Shown here: in pieces, positions 25,520 through 34,073 of the stretch | Layout: each line of letters starts with the position of its first letter | Position numbering within the stretch: the first letter of the stretch is position 1 | Assembly: GCA_964634605.1 (NCBI GenBank) | Contig: CAZWLJ010000015.1 | Coordinates: 1-57,531 of the forward strand | Length of the DNA stretch: 57,531 nucleotides | Direction: 5' to 3' | DNA from: UPXZ01 sp964634605 | Lineage (GTDB): Bacteria > Bacteroidota > Bacteroidia > Bacteroidales > Paludibacteraceae | Notes under the pieces: generated by a model | Databases searched by the model: none | The model's input: only the letters and a program-made list of their open reading frames with translations | What the model was told of the DNA's origin: nothing | Program-made: the position numbers and the translations under genes

Positions 25520-26127
25520 AAATTTTTGCAATAGGACAAAATTATACAGAGCACAACAGGGAACTGAACAATGTGAATCCGGCCGAACCTGTGGTATTTA
25601 TGAAACCCGATACGGCTGTGCTGCGAAACAACAAACCGTTTTACATTCCCGATTTCAGCAGCGAAGTGCATTACGAGACAGAACTCATTGTAAAGATAAA
25701 CCGGATCGGGAAAAACATTTCACCCAAATTTGCCAGCCGGTACTATAATGAAATTGGTCTGGGAGTGGATTTTACGGCACGCGATATCCAGAGGAGGCTC
25801 AAAAGCGAGGGCAAACCCTGGGAAATTTGCAAAGCTTTTGACAACTCGGCCGTCATCGGCGATTTCGTGTCCCGGGAGGAGCTGGGCGACCTTCGCAACA
25901 TCCTGTTTCATCTGGACATAGACGGCCAAACAGTGCAGCAAGGCAATTCGGCCGACATGATTTTTGATATAGACACACTCGTAGCTTATGTGAGTAAGTT
26001 TTTTACTTTGAAAATAGGCGATATCCTCTTTACCGGAACTCCAGCCGGAGTAGGTAAGGTAAACATAGGCAACAGGCTTCAGGGATATATTTTCGGTAGA
26101 AAAATGTTTGATTTTCAGGTTAAGTGA
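25516..26127 (+). CDS. fumarylacetoacetate hydrolase family protein
   Basis: Compact FAH-fold enzyme of 203 aa, without the N-terminal extension of true fumarylacetoacetases. The metal-binding acid motif is present (VHYETELIVKI, an E-x-E pair), as are GLGVDFTARDIQ, KAFDNSAVIG and DILFTGTPAGVG, the usual FAHD1-like landmarks. Members act as acylpyruvate hydrolases, oxaloacetate decarboxylases/tautomerases or isomerases; which applies cannot be decided here. Oxaloacetate chemistry would fit a fermentative organism and the 4-bp overlap with rex, but that is inference. Confidence 0.88.
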   Translation: MKIFAIGQNYTEHNRELNNVNPAEPVVFMKPDTAVLRNNKPFYIPDFSSEVHYETELIVKINRIGKNISPKFASRYYNEIGLGVDFTARDIQRRLKSEGKPWEICKAFDNSAVIGDFVSREELGDLRNILFHLDIDGQTVQQGNSADMIFDIDTLVAYVSKFFTLKIGDILFTGTPAGVGKVNIGNRLQGYIFGRKMFDFQVK

Positions 26128-26207
26128 GATGCTTGCAGCGCTATAATAATATCAGGTTGTGGCCGTTATAAGTGTAAGCATTTTTTTGTTTTTATATATA
26201 TCCTGCT

Positions 26208-29200
26208 ATGAAGTTTAAAATACTGATGATAATAACAGCATTTGTATGTACAATCATTACATCTGCTGCCCAAGTACCTCAAACAGCCACCCGTGAAATA
26301 CAGTGGACAGGTGTTGAAACCTGGAGTACTGACAAGCATTCCCGGCAGGTTGCCGTATTTGCTAATGCTCAGTATCCCTCTGATAACTATTTGCCCTACT
26401 ATGCCGAAAAATTCATTGCCGATGAAAACTCAGACTATTTTGTTTCTGTTGAGAATCCCCAATATATTCCACTCACAGCCGATGAAGAAAAAATTACGGG
26501 GGGGTATTCTTTTCCCGAAACAATAGAAATAAAAACCTTCAACTCGTATCAGCGTGGAACAACCTACCTGAACATTCAACTGTTGCCTTTCATAAAGAAG
26601 GACGATAAAGTGTTGAAAATAAGAAGTTTCTATCTGAAGTTTGTGAAAAATCCAAAACCCTCACGCATTACGTCGCCTTCCAGACACTCGTATGCGGCAT
26701 CTTCGGTGCTTGCTACCGGAAAATTTGTGAAAGTAAAAGTTAAAGAGACCGGAATTTACAAACTTACCTACGAGGCTCTTAACACGATGGGAATAAATCC
26801 GGCCAATGTACGGGTATTCGGATTCGGGGGTGCTTTGCTTGATCAGGACTTTACGAAAATAAAACCGGATGACTTGCCGGAAGTGGCTGTATGGATGGAA
26901 AAAGGAACTGATGGTGTGTTTAATGCCGGTGATTACATCCTCTTCTATGGTCAGGGTCTGGTTAAATGGAGGTACGACCAATCCAGATCCATGTTTACCC
27001 ATACGCTCAATCATTATGCTAATGAAGGGTACTATTTCGTCACATCGGATGCCGGTGAAGGCAAAAAAATTCAGGATGTAGCCATTTCGGTGCCATCAGG
27101 AGCCGATGTGGTTGATGTTACCGAATTTCTGGACTATAAGATACATGAAATAGAAAAATACAACCTGGCCAAAACAGGAAAAATATTCTATGGTGAAATT
27201 TTCGAAAGTACCACTTCGTACAATTTTACATTTGATTTTCCGAACATGGTTGCCGGAAATGTGAAAGCAAGAGTAGATGTAGCTGCCACTTCAACCGATA
27301 ATTCCAATTTTGTTCTGAAACTGAACGGCGGACAGGAATTGTCATTTATGGTGCCCCGAAAGAGCGGTGATAATTATGAAATAGCAAAAGACGCAAATGT
27401 AACGCTGAACTTTCAGTCAGCCAGCCCGAATTCAAAGGCAGATTTCACCCTGACCTATTCAAAACCAAATTTATCAGCCAAAGGATATCTCAATTATCTC
27501 GAAGTTAATGCCCGGCGAAAACTGATCATGACAGGATCAACCCTGTTTTTCAGAAATACCGATAATCTTGGAGCACTGGGCTACAACAGATACCAGATTT
27601 CCGGAACAAATACATCGGTACAGGTTTGGGATATAACTGATCCGCTCAATATAAAACGAATTGTAGCTACCCGCAACGGAGATGTGCTTGAATTTACTGA
27701 TTCGAACGAGACACTGAAAGAATACCTGGCTATCGATCCGACAGCTAAATCTTCATATACACTCGAACCTGTTTCGGCGGGAGTTGTCACCAATCAGGAT
27801 ATTCATGGCATGCCAGCTGCCGAAATGGTAATCATCACGCATCCTTCATTTCAGTCGCAGGCAGAAAAACTGGCCAATGCACACCGGGAGACAGATAAAC
27901 TCAGAGTCAATGTGATGACTACAGAGCAGGTTTACAATGAATTCTCATCCGGAACACCCGACGCTTCAGCCTACAGATGGGCTATGAAAATGTTTTACGA
28001 CCGGGCAATCGCTGCAGCCGACCCATCGGCCATGCCTAAATACCTGCTTCTTTTCGGCAGAGGCTCCTACGACAACCGTGGCATAATCAATAATTCGGGC
28101 GACAACCTGGTCATTACCTATCAGGCAGATATGTCTCTGGATATTGTAAAGTCCTATATTACAGATGATTATTTCGGGTTTTTGGACGATAAGGAAGGTT
28201 TGTATCCACCATCAAACCTGCTTGACATCGGGATAGGACGTTTTCCGGTGGCTACAAGTCAGCACGCTGATTATGTGGTAAATAAAAATATTTCGTACAT
28301 GAATAACCAGATTCGGGGAAACTGGAAAAACCAGCTCTGTTTCCTTGCAGATGATGAAGACGGAGCACTCCATATGCGCCAGTCCGACAGTATTGCACAA
28401 TCGTTGAAAAAGAATAATCAGGGATTTCAGTTCAACAAAATATACCTCGATGCTTACAAGCAGGAAACCACTGCAAGCGGTGACACTTATCCGCTGGCCA
28501 CAACAAAACTTCATAACCTGATCAACTCGGGTTTATTTATGCTCAACTTTACAGGACATGCCAGCGAAAACGGCTGGACGAAAGAAAAAGTGCTGCTTTC
28601 TGATGACGTAAAAAATATGTATAATACAAAATTGCCTTTGTGGATTGCTGCAACGTGTGATTTTGTTTTGTTTGATGTGAAAAACATATCGGCGGGAGAG
28701 TATGTGCTGATTAATCCGGCCGGAGGAGGTATCGCACTTTTCTCAGCAGCCCGTACTGTTTACGCTTCACAAAATGAAAGACTTAACCGATTTCTCACCC
28801 TCGACTTATTTGAAAAAGTGAATGGTGAATATCCACGGCTTGGAGATGCCGTAGCCAGATCAAAAAACCAGACCGGAACAGAAATTAATAAACTATCTTA
28901 TATGTTGTTTGGGAATCCGGCATTGCGCCTTGCCTATCCTACAACCTACAGAATAGTAACTGAAAAATTAAATAATCAGCCCGTTGAAAGTACCGACACT
29001 TTGAGAGCGCTTTCTGTCAATCAGTTTCAGGGATATCTCGTCGACGGGAACAATAACAGGGTAACCGACTTCAACGGTACTCTGGAAGTGACTATATACG
29101 ATAAAATGCAAAAAATCACGACACTGAACAATAACCAGGGCGGAAGTATCACGTACGAAGACAGACCCAATTTGCTCTACTCCGGAAAAGCCAGGGTAAC

Positions 29201-30011
29201 CGATGGTACATTTAGTTTTACGGTGATGATTCCACGTGACATTCGATACAACTACGGAAAAGGAAGAATTAACTACTATGCTTCTGATTCTCTTTCCAAC
29301 AGGGAAGCTCAGGGATATTATGAAAATTTCATTGTGGGTGGCTCTTCATCCGGAGTTATACTTGATAACGACGGACCCGAAGTTAACATGCACCTGAATA
29401 CACCTAACTTCACTTCAGGGGGCAAAGTGAATGAAACCCCCATGTTTGTTGCTCATGTAACCGATTTAAATGGAATAAACACCGTGGGTAGTGGCATCGG
29501 ACACGATATGAGGCTTATTGTCGACGATGATCCTTTGATGTCATACACTCTGAACGATTATTTTGAAGCCGAAACAAACAGTTATCAGGAAGGAAAAGTA
29601 CGCATGAAACTTCCTCTGCTGACAGCCGGAAAACATACACTTACGTTCCACTGCTGGGATTTGCTCAATAACTCCACAACAGCAACCCTGGATTTCGAAG
29701 TTATACCCGGACTTACACCCGAGATATTCAGTGTGTATAATTATCCGAATCCGGTACGTACAGTTACCAGTTTCGTTATCGAACATGACAGGCCACAGGT
29801 AATACTTAAAACGACGCTGTCAATTTACGATCTTTCCGGAAGGCTCATCATTTCAATGAATCAGAACAATGCCGATAACCTTACCTGGGATCTGAAAGAC
29901 AGTACGGGGAAAAAAGTTCAGCCCGGAGTTTACGTGTACAGAGTATCGGTTAAAACAAATAACAGCGAACAAACATCAAAGGCAAACAAAATAATAGTGC
30001 TCGGACAATAA
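26208..30011 (+). CDS. porU: type IX secretion system sortase PorU
   Basis: Outer-membrane-associated gingipain-type cysteine protease of 1267 aa that removes the C-terminal sorting signal of T9SS cargo and attaches them to A-LPS. Signal peptide at about 1-21 (ending SAAQV). The catalytic dyad lies in the C25 domain: His784 (NFTGHASENGW) and Cys817 (IAATCDFVLFD), 33 residues apart. The C-terminal end (from VYNYPNPVRT, about 1183) is itself a sorting-domain-like Ig fold (LSIYDLSGRLI, PGVYVYRV), typical of PorU. It is followed by porV 107 bp downstream, its partner in the attachment complex. A T9SS-tagged cargo gene is in this window at 35706-36911. Confidence 0.95.
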   Translation: MKFKILMIITAFVCTIITSAAQVPQTATREIQWTGVETWSTDKHSRQVAVFANAQYPSDNYLPYYAEKFIADENSDYFVSVENPQYIPLTADEEKITGGYSFPETIEIKTFNSYQRGTTYLNIQLLPFIKKDDKVLKIRSFYLKFVKNPKPSRITSPSRHSYAASSVLATGKFVKVKVKETGIYKLTYEALNTMGINPANVRVFGFGGALLDQDFTKIKPDDLPEVAVWMEKGTDGVFNAGDYILFYGQGLVKWRYDQSRSMFTHTLNHYANEGYYFVTSDAGEGKKIQDVAISVPSGADVVDVTEFLDYKIHEIEKYNLAKTGKIFYGEIFESTTSYNFTFDFPNMVAGNVKARVDVAATSTDNSNFVLKLNGGQELSFMVPRKSGDNYEIAKDANVTLNFQSASPNSKADFTLTYSKPNLSAKGYLNYLEVNARRKLIMTGSTLFFRNTDNLGALGYNRYQISGTNTSVQVWDITDPLNIKRIVATRNGDVLEFTDSNETLKEYLAIDPTAKSSYTLEPVSAGVVTNQDIHGMPAAEMVIITHPSFQSQAEKLANAHRETDKLRVNVMTTEQVYNEFSSGTPDASAYRWAMKMFYDRAIAAADPSAMPKYLLLFGRGSYDNRGIINNSGDNLVITYQADMSLDIVKSYITDDYFGFLDDKEGLYPPSNLLDIGIGRFPVATSQHADYVVNKNISYMNNQIRGNWKNQLCFLADDEDGALHMRQSDSIAQSLKKNNQGFQFNKIYLDAYKQETTASGDTYPLATTKLHNLINSGLFMLNFTGHASENGWTKEKVLLSDDVKNMYNTKLPLWIAATCDFVLFDVKNISAGEYVLINPAGGGIALFSAARTVYASQNERLNRFLTLDLFEKVNGEYPRLGDAVARSKNQTGTEINKLSYMLFGNPALRLAYPTTYRIVTEKLNNQPVESTDTLRALSVNQFQGYLVDGNNNRVTDFNGTLEVTIYDKMQKITTLNNNQGGSITYEDRPNLLYSGKARVTDGTFSFTVMIPRDIRYNYGKGRINYYASDSLSNREAQGYYENFIVGGSSSGVILDNDGPEVNMHLNTPNFTSGGKVNETPMFVAHVTDLNGINTVGSGIGHDMRLIVDDDPLMSYTLNDYFEAETNSYQEGKVRMKLPLLTAGKHTLTFHCWDLLNNSTTATLDFEVIPGLTPEIFSVYNYPNPVRTVTSFVIEHDRPQVILKTTLSIYDLSGRLIISMNQNNADNLTWDLKDSTGKKVQPGVYVYRVSVKTNNSEQTSKANKIIVLGQ

Positions 30012-30118
30012 AAAATTATTTCAGTAGTTTAAATAGATTAAACAGTTAATCCCGAATCGGGCTGAACGACAATTTATCATCAATCAATTTTAGTTAATTT
30101 TTAAACCATCATAAGAGA

Positions 30119-31294
30119 ATGAAAAAGACTTTTTTAGTATTACTATCCACTTTCTTTGTAACATTATCTTCATTTGCTCAGGTTGAGCCAAACGAACAGC
30201 TGAATCCGCTGATTACAGGTGTTCCTTCGCTGACTATTACACCCGATTCGCGCGGGGGCGCTATGGGTGATGTGGGTGCAGCTACTACTCCGGATATAAA
30301 TTCTCAACACTGGAATCCGGCCAAGTATGCTTTCATGGAAAGTCCCGCAGGTTTCTCATTTTCATACACTCCCTGGCTGAGTAAGCTGGTGAGCGATATT
30401 AATTTACTTTATGCGGCTGGTTACTGGAAATTCGACGAATTACAGTCGGTGAGTGCATCGCTTCGCTTTTTCTCGCTTGGAGAAATCAAACTCACCGGCG
30501 AAAGACCTGAAGATGATTACGGCACTGCTCATCCCAATGAACTGGCTTTCGATTTGGCTTATTCCCGTTTGCTTTCTGAAAACTGGTCGGCTGCAGTAGC
30601 GTTCAGGTATATCCGCTCGGACCTGAACAACGGAATCAACAATTCGGCAGATCCGATGTATCCCGGTAATGCCATTGCTGCTGATGTGGCTACCTATTAC
30701 CGTACTCCCATCGAAATGTCAACCGGAAATGCCAATCTGGCTTTTGGTTTGAATATATCCAACATTGGATCGAAAATCTCGTACGATCAGAACCTGACAA
30801 GTATTTTTATTCCTACCAATCTCAGGCTTGGTGCATCGTTTGATTATCCCTTTGATGACTACAATAAAATATCCATCAGCGGAGATATTAATAAATTATT
30901 GGTTCCTACCCCCATCAAAAGAATGGAAGGTGAAACCGATACCGATTATGAAGCCCGCCGGACTGCTTACTACGAAACAGGACCGATAGCCGGAATTTTC
31001 AAATCCTTCGGCGATGCACCGGGTGGTTCATCTGAAGAGTTGAAAGAAATCATGTGGTCGTTAGGAGCTGAATATGCTTACAACAATCAGTTTTTTGTAC
31101 GCGGCGGATATTTCAACGAAAACGCCATGAAAGGTAACAGGAAATACTTTACTGCCGGTGTAGGATTCAAACTGAACATGTTTCAGCTGGATGCAGCCTA
31201 CCTGATTTCGGCAGCTCAATCCAATCCACTGGATCAGACTCTGCGATTCACACTCGGATTCGATCTGAACGGTTTGCAAAACCTGATGCGGTAA
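30119..31294 (+). CDS. porV: type IX secretion system outer membrane protein PorV (LptO)
   Basis: Outer-membrane beta-barrel of 391 aa of the FadL-like family that carries T9SS substrates from the SprA translocon to PorU. Signal peptide about 1-20 (SSFAQ). Landmarks: the opening GVPSLTITPDSRGGAMGDVG, then SQHWNPAKYAF and FSYTPWLSKLV, which are near-invariant in PorV, and a barrel end FTLGFDLNGL. Length is normal. The gene follows porU in the order common in Bacteroidetes and is closed by a hairpin terminator. Confidence 0.95.
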   Translation: MKKTFLVLLSTFFVTLSSFAQVEPNEQLNPLITGVPSLTITPDSRGGAMGDVGAATTPDINSQHWNPAKYAFMESPAGFSFSYTPWLSKLVSDINLLYAAGYWKFDELQSVSASLRFFSLGEIKLTGERPEDDYGTAHPNELAFDLAYSRLLSENWSAAVAFRYIRSDLNNGINNSADPMYPGNAIAADVATYYRTPIEMSTGNANLAFGLNISNIGSKISYDQNLTSIFIPTNLRLGASFDYPFDDYNKISISGDINKLLVPTPIKRMEGETDTDYEARRTAYYETGPIAGIFKSFGDAPGGSSEELKEIMWSLGAEYAYNNQFFVRGGYFNENAMKGNRKYFTAGVGFKLNMFQLDAAYLISAAQSNPLDQTLRFTLGFDLNGLQNLMR

Positions 31295-31312
31295 AAAGTC
31301 CATCTTATAAAT

Positions 31313-31352
31313 AAAAAAGACTGTAAGCAATGAACCAGCTTCAGTCTTTTTT
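31313..31352 (+). terminator. terminator after porV
   Basis: 11-bp arms AAAAAAGACTG / CAGTCTTTTTT with an 18-base loop, 19 bp after the porV stop codon. Confidence 0.8.
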
Positions 31353-31414
31353 GTTTTATCGGCTGTAACCTCTCTGTAATTCACCTGTGTTTAATCAATC
31401 AATTGTAATTAAAA

Positions 31415-31894
31415 ATGAAAATTAGAGTAGGATTCGGATACGACGTGCATGCGTTTGCTGCCGGTCGGGAATTGTGGCTGGGTGGTATCAGGCTTGATTA
31501 TCACCGCGGTCTGCTGGGGCATTCAGATGCCGATGTGCTTATACACGCACTTTGCGATGCGCTGTTGGGAGCATCCAATATGCGCGATATCGGTTTTCAT
31601 TTTCCTGATAATGCTGCAGAGTACAGGAATATTGACAGTAAAATTCTTTTGAAGCAGACTATGAACCTCATACGGCAAAATGGATGGGAATTTGGTAATG
31701 CAGATTGCACCATAGTAGCCGAACGTCCAAAGTTGAATCCGCACATTCCTGCCATGCAAAAGGCAATGGCCGAAGTGATGGAGGTAAGTGAAGATGATAT
31801 TTCCATCAAAGCTACCACCAGTGAAAAAATGGGATTCACAGGCAGAGAGGAAGGAATGGCGGCTTACGTCACCGTACTGATTCAGAAACACTAA
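31415..31894 (+). CDS. ispF: 2-C-methyl-D-erythritol 2,4-cyclodiphosphate synthase
   Basis: MEP-pathway enzyme of 159 aa that cyclises CDP-methylerythritol phosphate on the way to isoprenoid precursors. It is a trimer, with zinc ligands Asp10, His12 (GYDVHAF) and His44 (DADVLIHALCDALLGA). IGFHFPDN and the C-terminal ATTSEKMGFTGREEGMAA are signature segments. Length is standard. It lies between the porV terminator and its own terminator, so it is probably an independent unit, although the gene order porV-ispF is often seen in this phylum. Confidence 0.98.
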   Translation: MKIRVGFGYDVHAFAAGRELWLGGIRLDYHRGLLGHSDADVLIHALCDALLGASNMRDIGFHFPDNAAEYRNIDSKILLKQTMNLIRQNGWEFGNADCTIVAERPKLNPHIPAMQKAMAEVMEVSEDDISIKATTSEKMGFTGREEGMAAYVTVLIQKH

Positions 31895-31974
31895 TGCAGG
31901 TATTCTGAATTCGGTATTCATTACCGACCCGTCTGGTAAGCATATCCGGTGAATGCTTTGAAATAAGAAATATG

Positions 31975-32007
31975 AAGACTGCACTGAATTCTCAGGCAGT
32001 CTTTTTC
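31975..32007 (+). terminator. terminator after ispF
   Basis: 8-bp arms AAGACTGC / GCAGTCTT, 13-base loop, T-run. Confidence 0.7.
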
Positions 32008-32040
32008 GCTGTCAATGAAACAATTTTGATAATTTTTACA

Positions 32041-32048
32041 TACTTTTG
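32041..32048 (+). promoter_or_regulatory. -7 box of the ZIP transporter gene
   Basis: TACTTTTG fits TAnnTTTG, 22 bp before the start codon. Confidence 0.5.
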
Positions 32049-32069
32049 TATATCAAATAATAACAATTT

Positions 32070-32831
32070 ATGGATAAGATCTGGCTGAATGCCCTGGCAA
32101 GCACCCTGGCAGTAAGTGCTATTTCGCTCATTGGTGTATCCCTGCTGGCGTTGAAAGCAGAAAAATTACAAAAGATATTGCTTCTCCTGGTATGCTTCTC
32201 GGTAGGGGCGTTACTCGGAAATGCATTTTTTCACCTGGTGCCCGAATCCTATTTTCATATCGGATCCGCCCAACTGACCTCATGGCTCATCATTGGCGGA
32301 TTCATGTTTTTTTTCATCGTCGAGCAGTTGCTGCATACGCATCAGGCTGTCAATCCGGCTGCATCATACGCGGTAAAACCTTACGGCTATCTGAGTCTTT
32401 ATGCCGATGGAATACATAATTTCACCGATGGGATACTGATTGGAGCTGCCTGGATGTTTTCGCCCGAACTCGGAATAGCTACCACCATAACAGTCATTCT
32501 TCACGAGATCCCGCAGGAAATAAGCGATTTCGGGATACTTCTGAAAGCTGGTTTCTCGAAGAGAAAAGCATTGTTTTACAATTTTCTGGTTGCTACTTCC
32601 GCCATACTCGGTACATTGCTGGCATTGTGGTTCGGACATGAAATTGAACATTTTTCCGTCTATGTGCTGCCTGTAGCTGCAGGAGGATTTATTTACCTGG
32701 CAGCCACCAGTTTACTACCGGAAGTGCTTAAAAATTCCGGAAAGGGCAAATGGCTGATTCACAGCGTTTTTGTTTTGCTCGGACTTGTACTTATGTACTA
32801 TTTTAGCTTGTCAGGAGGACATCACCATTGA
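32070..32831 (+). CDS. ZIP family divalent metal transporter
   Basis: Inner-membrane transporter of 253 aa, expected to import zinc or related metals. About eight helices are visible. The binuclear metal site motifs are present: YADGIHNFTDGILIGAAW in helix IV and VILHEIPQEISDFGILL in helix V. The C-terminal residues SLSGGHHH form a terminal His cluster that could bind metal. The closest known bacterial relatives are ZupT/GufA-type ZIPs. It is followed after 76 bp by an exported protein gene, and the two may be co-transcribed. Confidence 0.92.
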   Translation: MDKIWLNALASTLAVSAISLIGVSLLALKAEKLQKILLLLVCFSVGALLGNAFFHLVPESYFHIGSAQLTSWLIIGGFMFFFIVEQLLHTHQAVNPAASYAVKPYGYLSLYADGIHNFTDGILIGAAWMFSPELGIATTITVILHEIPQEISDFGILLKAGFSKRKALFYNFLVATSAILGTLLALWFGHEIEHFSVYVLPVAAGGFIYLAATSLLPEVLKNSGKGKWLIHSVFVLLGLVLMYYFSLSGGHHH

Positions 32832-32907
32832 AGCGGATGCAGAAAGTTTCTTTTTGAAAGAATTATTTAATGTTTTTTGTAATAAAAATAATCATTCATT
32901 TATAATT

Positions 32908-33996
32908 ATGAAATTCTACAAATTATTACTTATCGGTCTTATATCGCCTCTGTTTTTGTTTTCTCAGGAATTCAAATGGAATTCGGAACTTAATTTTTTC
33001 TTTGACAATAATGAATTTGCAAAGTCGCCCCTGGCTATTGATCAGACGATGGCGGGTGTCACACTGACACAGGAAATTGGATGGAAATTCAGTGATAAGC
33101 ACTATATCATGGGAGGTGTGGATGCCATGAGAGCCCTCGGTGCTGATAAATTAGTCAGTGATATTCATCTGCTGGCTTATTATCAGATGAAAGATGACAA
33201 TACCGTGTTCAAAGCCGGGTCTTTTCACCGCCATGATTTACTGGATGACTATTCCGATTTTTTCTTTCAGGATTCGATCAGGTACTACAAACACACCATG
33301 GAGGGAATGTATTTCAGGCAAGGTGACGATGATCAGTTCGTCAAACTCTGGCTTGACTGGACGGGACTGCAGAGCGAAACCGAACGTGAAACATTCTATT
33401 TAGGCGCTTCGGGTTTCAAGAAATTTGGCAAACTCTTCTTCGCCGATTTTCAGTCGTATATGTTTCATTATTCCATTACCCGCCCAAATCCCAGAGGATT
33501 AACGGTTTCCGATTATCTGCTGGGGCAGCTTTCGGGAGGAGTGAATTACTCCAACCGTAATGGAATAAACAAACTGCTGGTATCGGCAGGAGTACTTGCA
33601 GGTTTTGAGCGCGACAGGGTCGATATGGAAAATTATGGCACACCTGTAGGTGGAGTTGCCCGGGTGGATTTCGATTACCGGGGTTTCGGAACCGAAAATA
33701 CTCTTTATTTAGGTCAGCCACGCATGGTACTATACTACCGGCATGGCAACAGCATGTACTGGGGTAATCCGTTCCTCCGTTCGTCGAGCTACCTGCAGAA
33801 TAAATTTTACTGGAATTTTATAAATAATCAGCACGTGAAAGGACAGCTTGCCGCACGTACCCATTTCTCCGAAGGAAAGATATATTTCGAGCAGATGCTT
33901 ACTCTGAACGCCTTTATCAATAACGAAAAACCAAAGAAAAATAAATCAAAAATCTGGGAGCGTGTTTTCCCGTCAGAACAGTTTTTTTACAACTAA
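32908..33996 (+). CDS. exported outer-membrane-like protein, hypothetical
   Basis: Protein of 362 aa from the ATG at 32908, chosen over a longer frame overlapping the ZIP gene because it gives a signal peptide (MKFYKLLLIGLISPLFLFSQ). The mature part is rich in Tyr, Trp, Phe and alternating polar residues, with strands such as KHYIMGGVDAMRAL, FYLGASGFKKFG and GQLAARTHFSEGKIYFEQML, consistent with a beta-barrel outer-membrane protein. No family is recognised with certainty. The C-terminus ends FFYN and so lacks a clean barrel-terminal strand. Position after the ZIP transporter hints at a metal-related or porin role, which is speculation. Confidence 0.65.
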   Translation: MKFYKLLLIGLISPLFLFSQEFKWNSELNFFFDNNEFAKSPLAIDQTMAGVTLTQEIGWKFSDKHYIMGGVDAMRALGADKLVSDIHLLAYYQMKDDNTVFKAGSFHRHDLLDDYSDFFFQDSIRYYKHTMEGMYFRQGDDDQFVKLWLDWTGLQSETERETFYLGASGFKKFGKLFFADFQSYMFHYSITRPNPRGLTVSDYLLGQLSGGVNYSNRNGINKLLVSAGVLAGFERDRVDMENYGTPVGGVARVDFDYRGFGTENTLYLGQPRMVLYYRHGNSMYWGNPFLRSSSYLQNKFYWNFINNQHVKGQLAARTHFSEGKIYFEQMLTLNAFINNEKPKKNKSKIWERVFPSEQFFYN

Positions 33997-34073
33997 TTTA
34001 GTGGTTTACCACCGTTTTTCAATAAAGATAACCTGAATCATACACATCGTTTTTCAAAAATAAAGAGTAAATT

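Noticed and set aside
26128..26207. Possible terminator between the FAH-family gene and porU
   Set aside because: ATGCTT and AAGCAT arms precede a T-run but are separated by about 40 bases with little internal pairing; too weak to call.
30040..30070. CCCGAATCGGG-like palindrome before porV
   Set aside because: The two halves are adjacent with almost no loop, so it cannot form a useful hairpin, and no second copy was seen.
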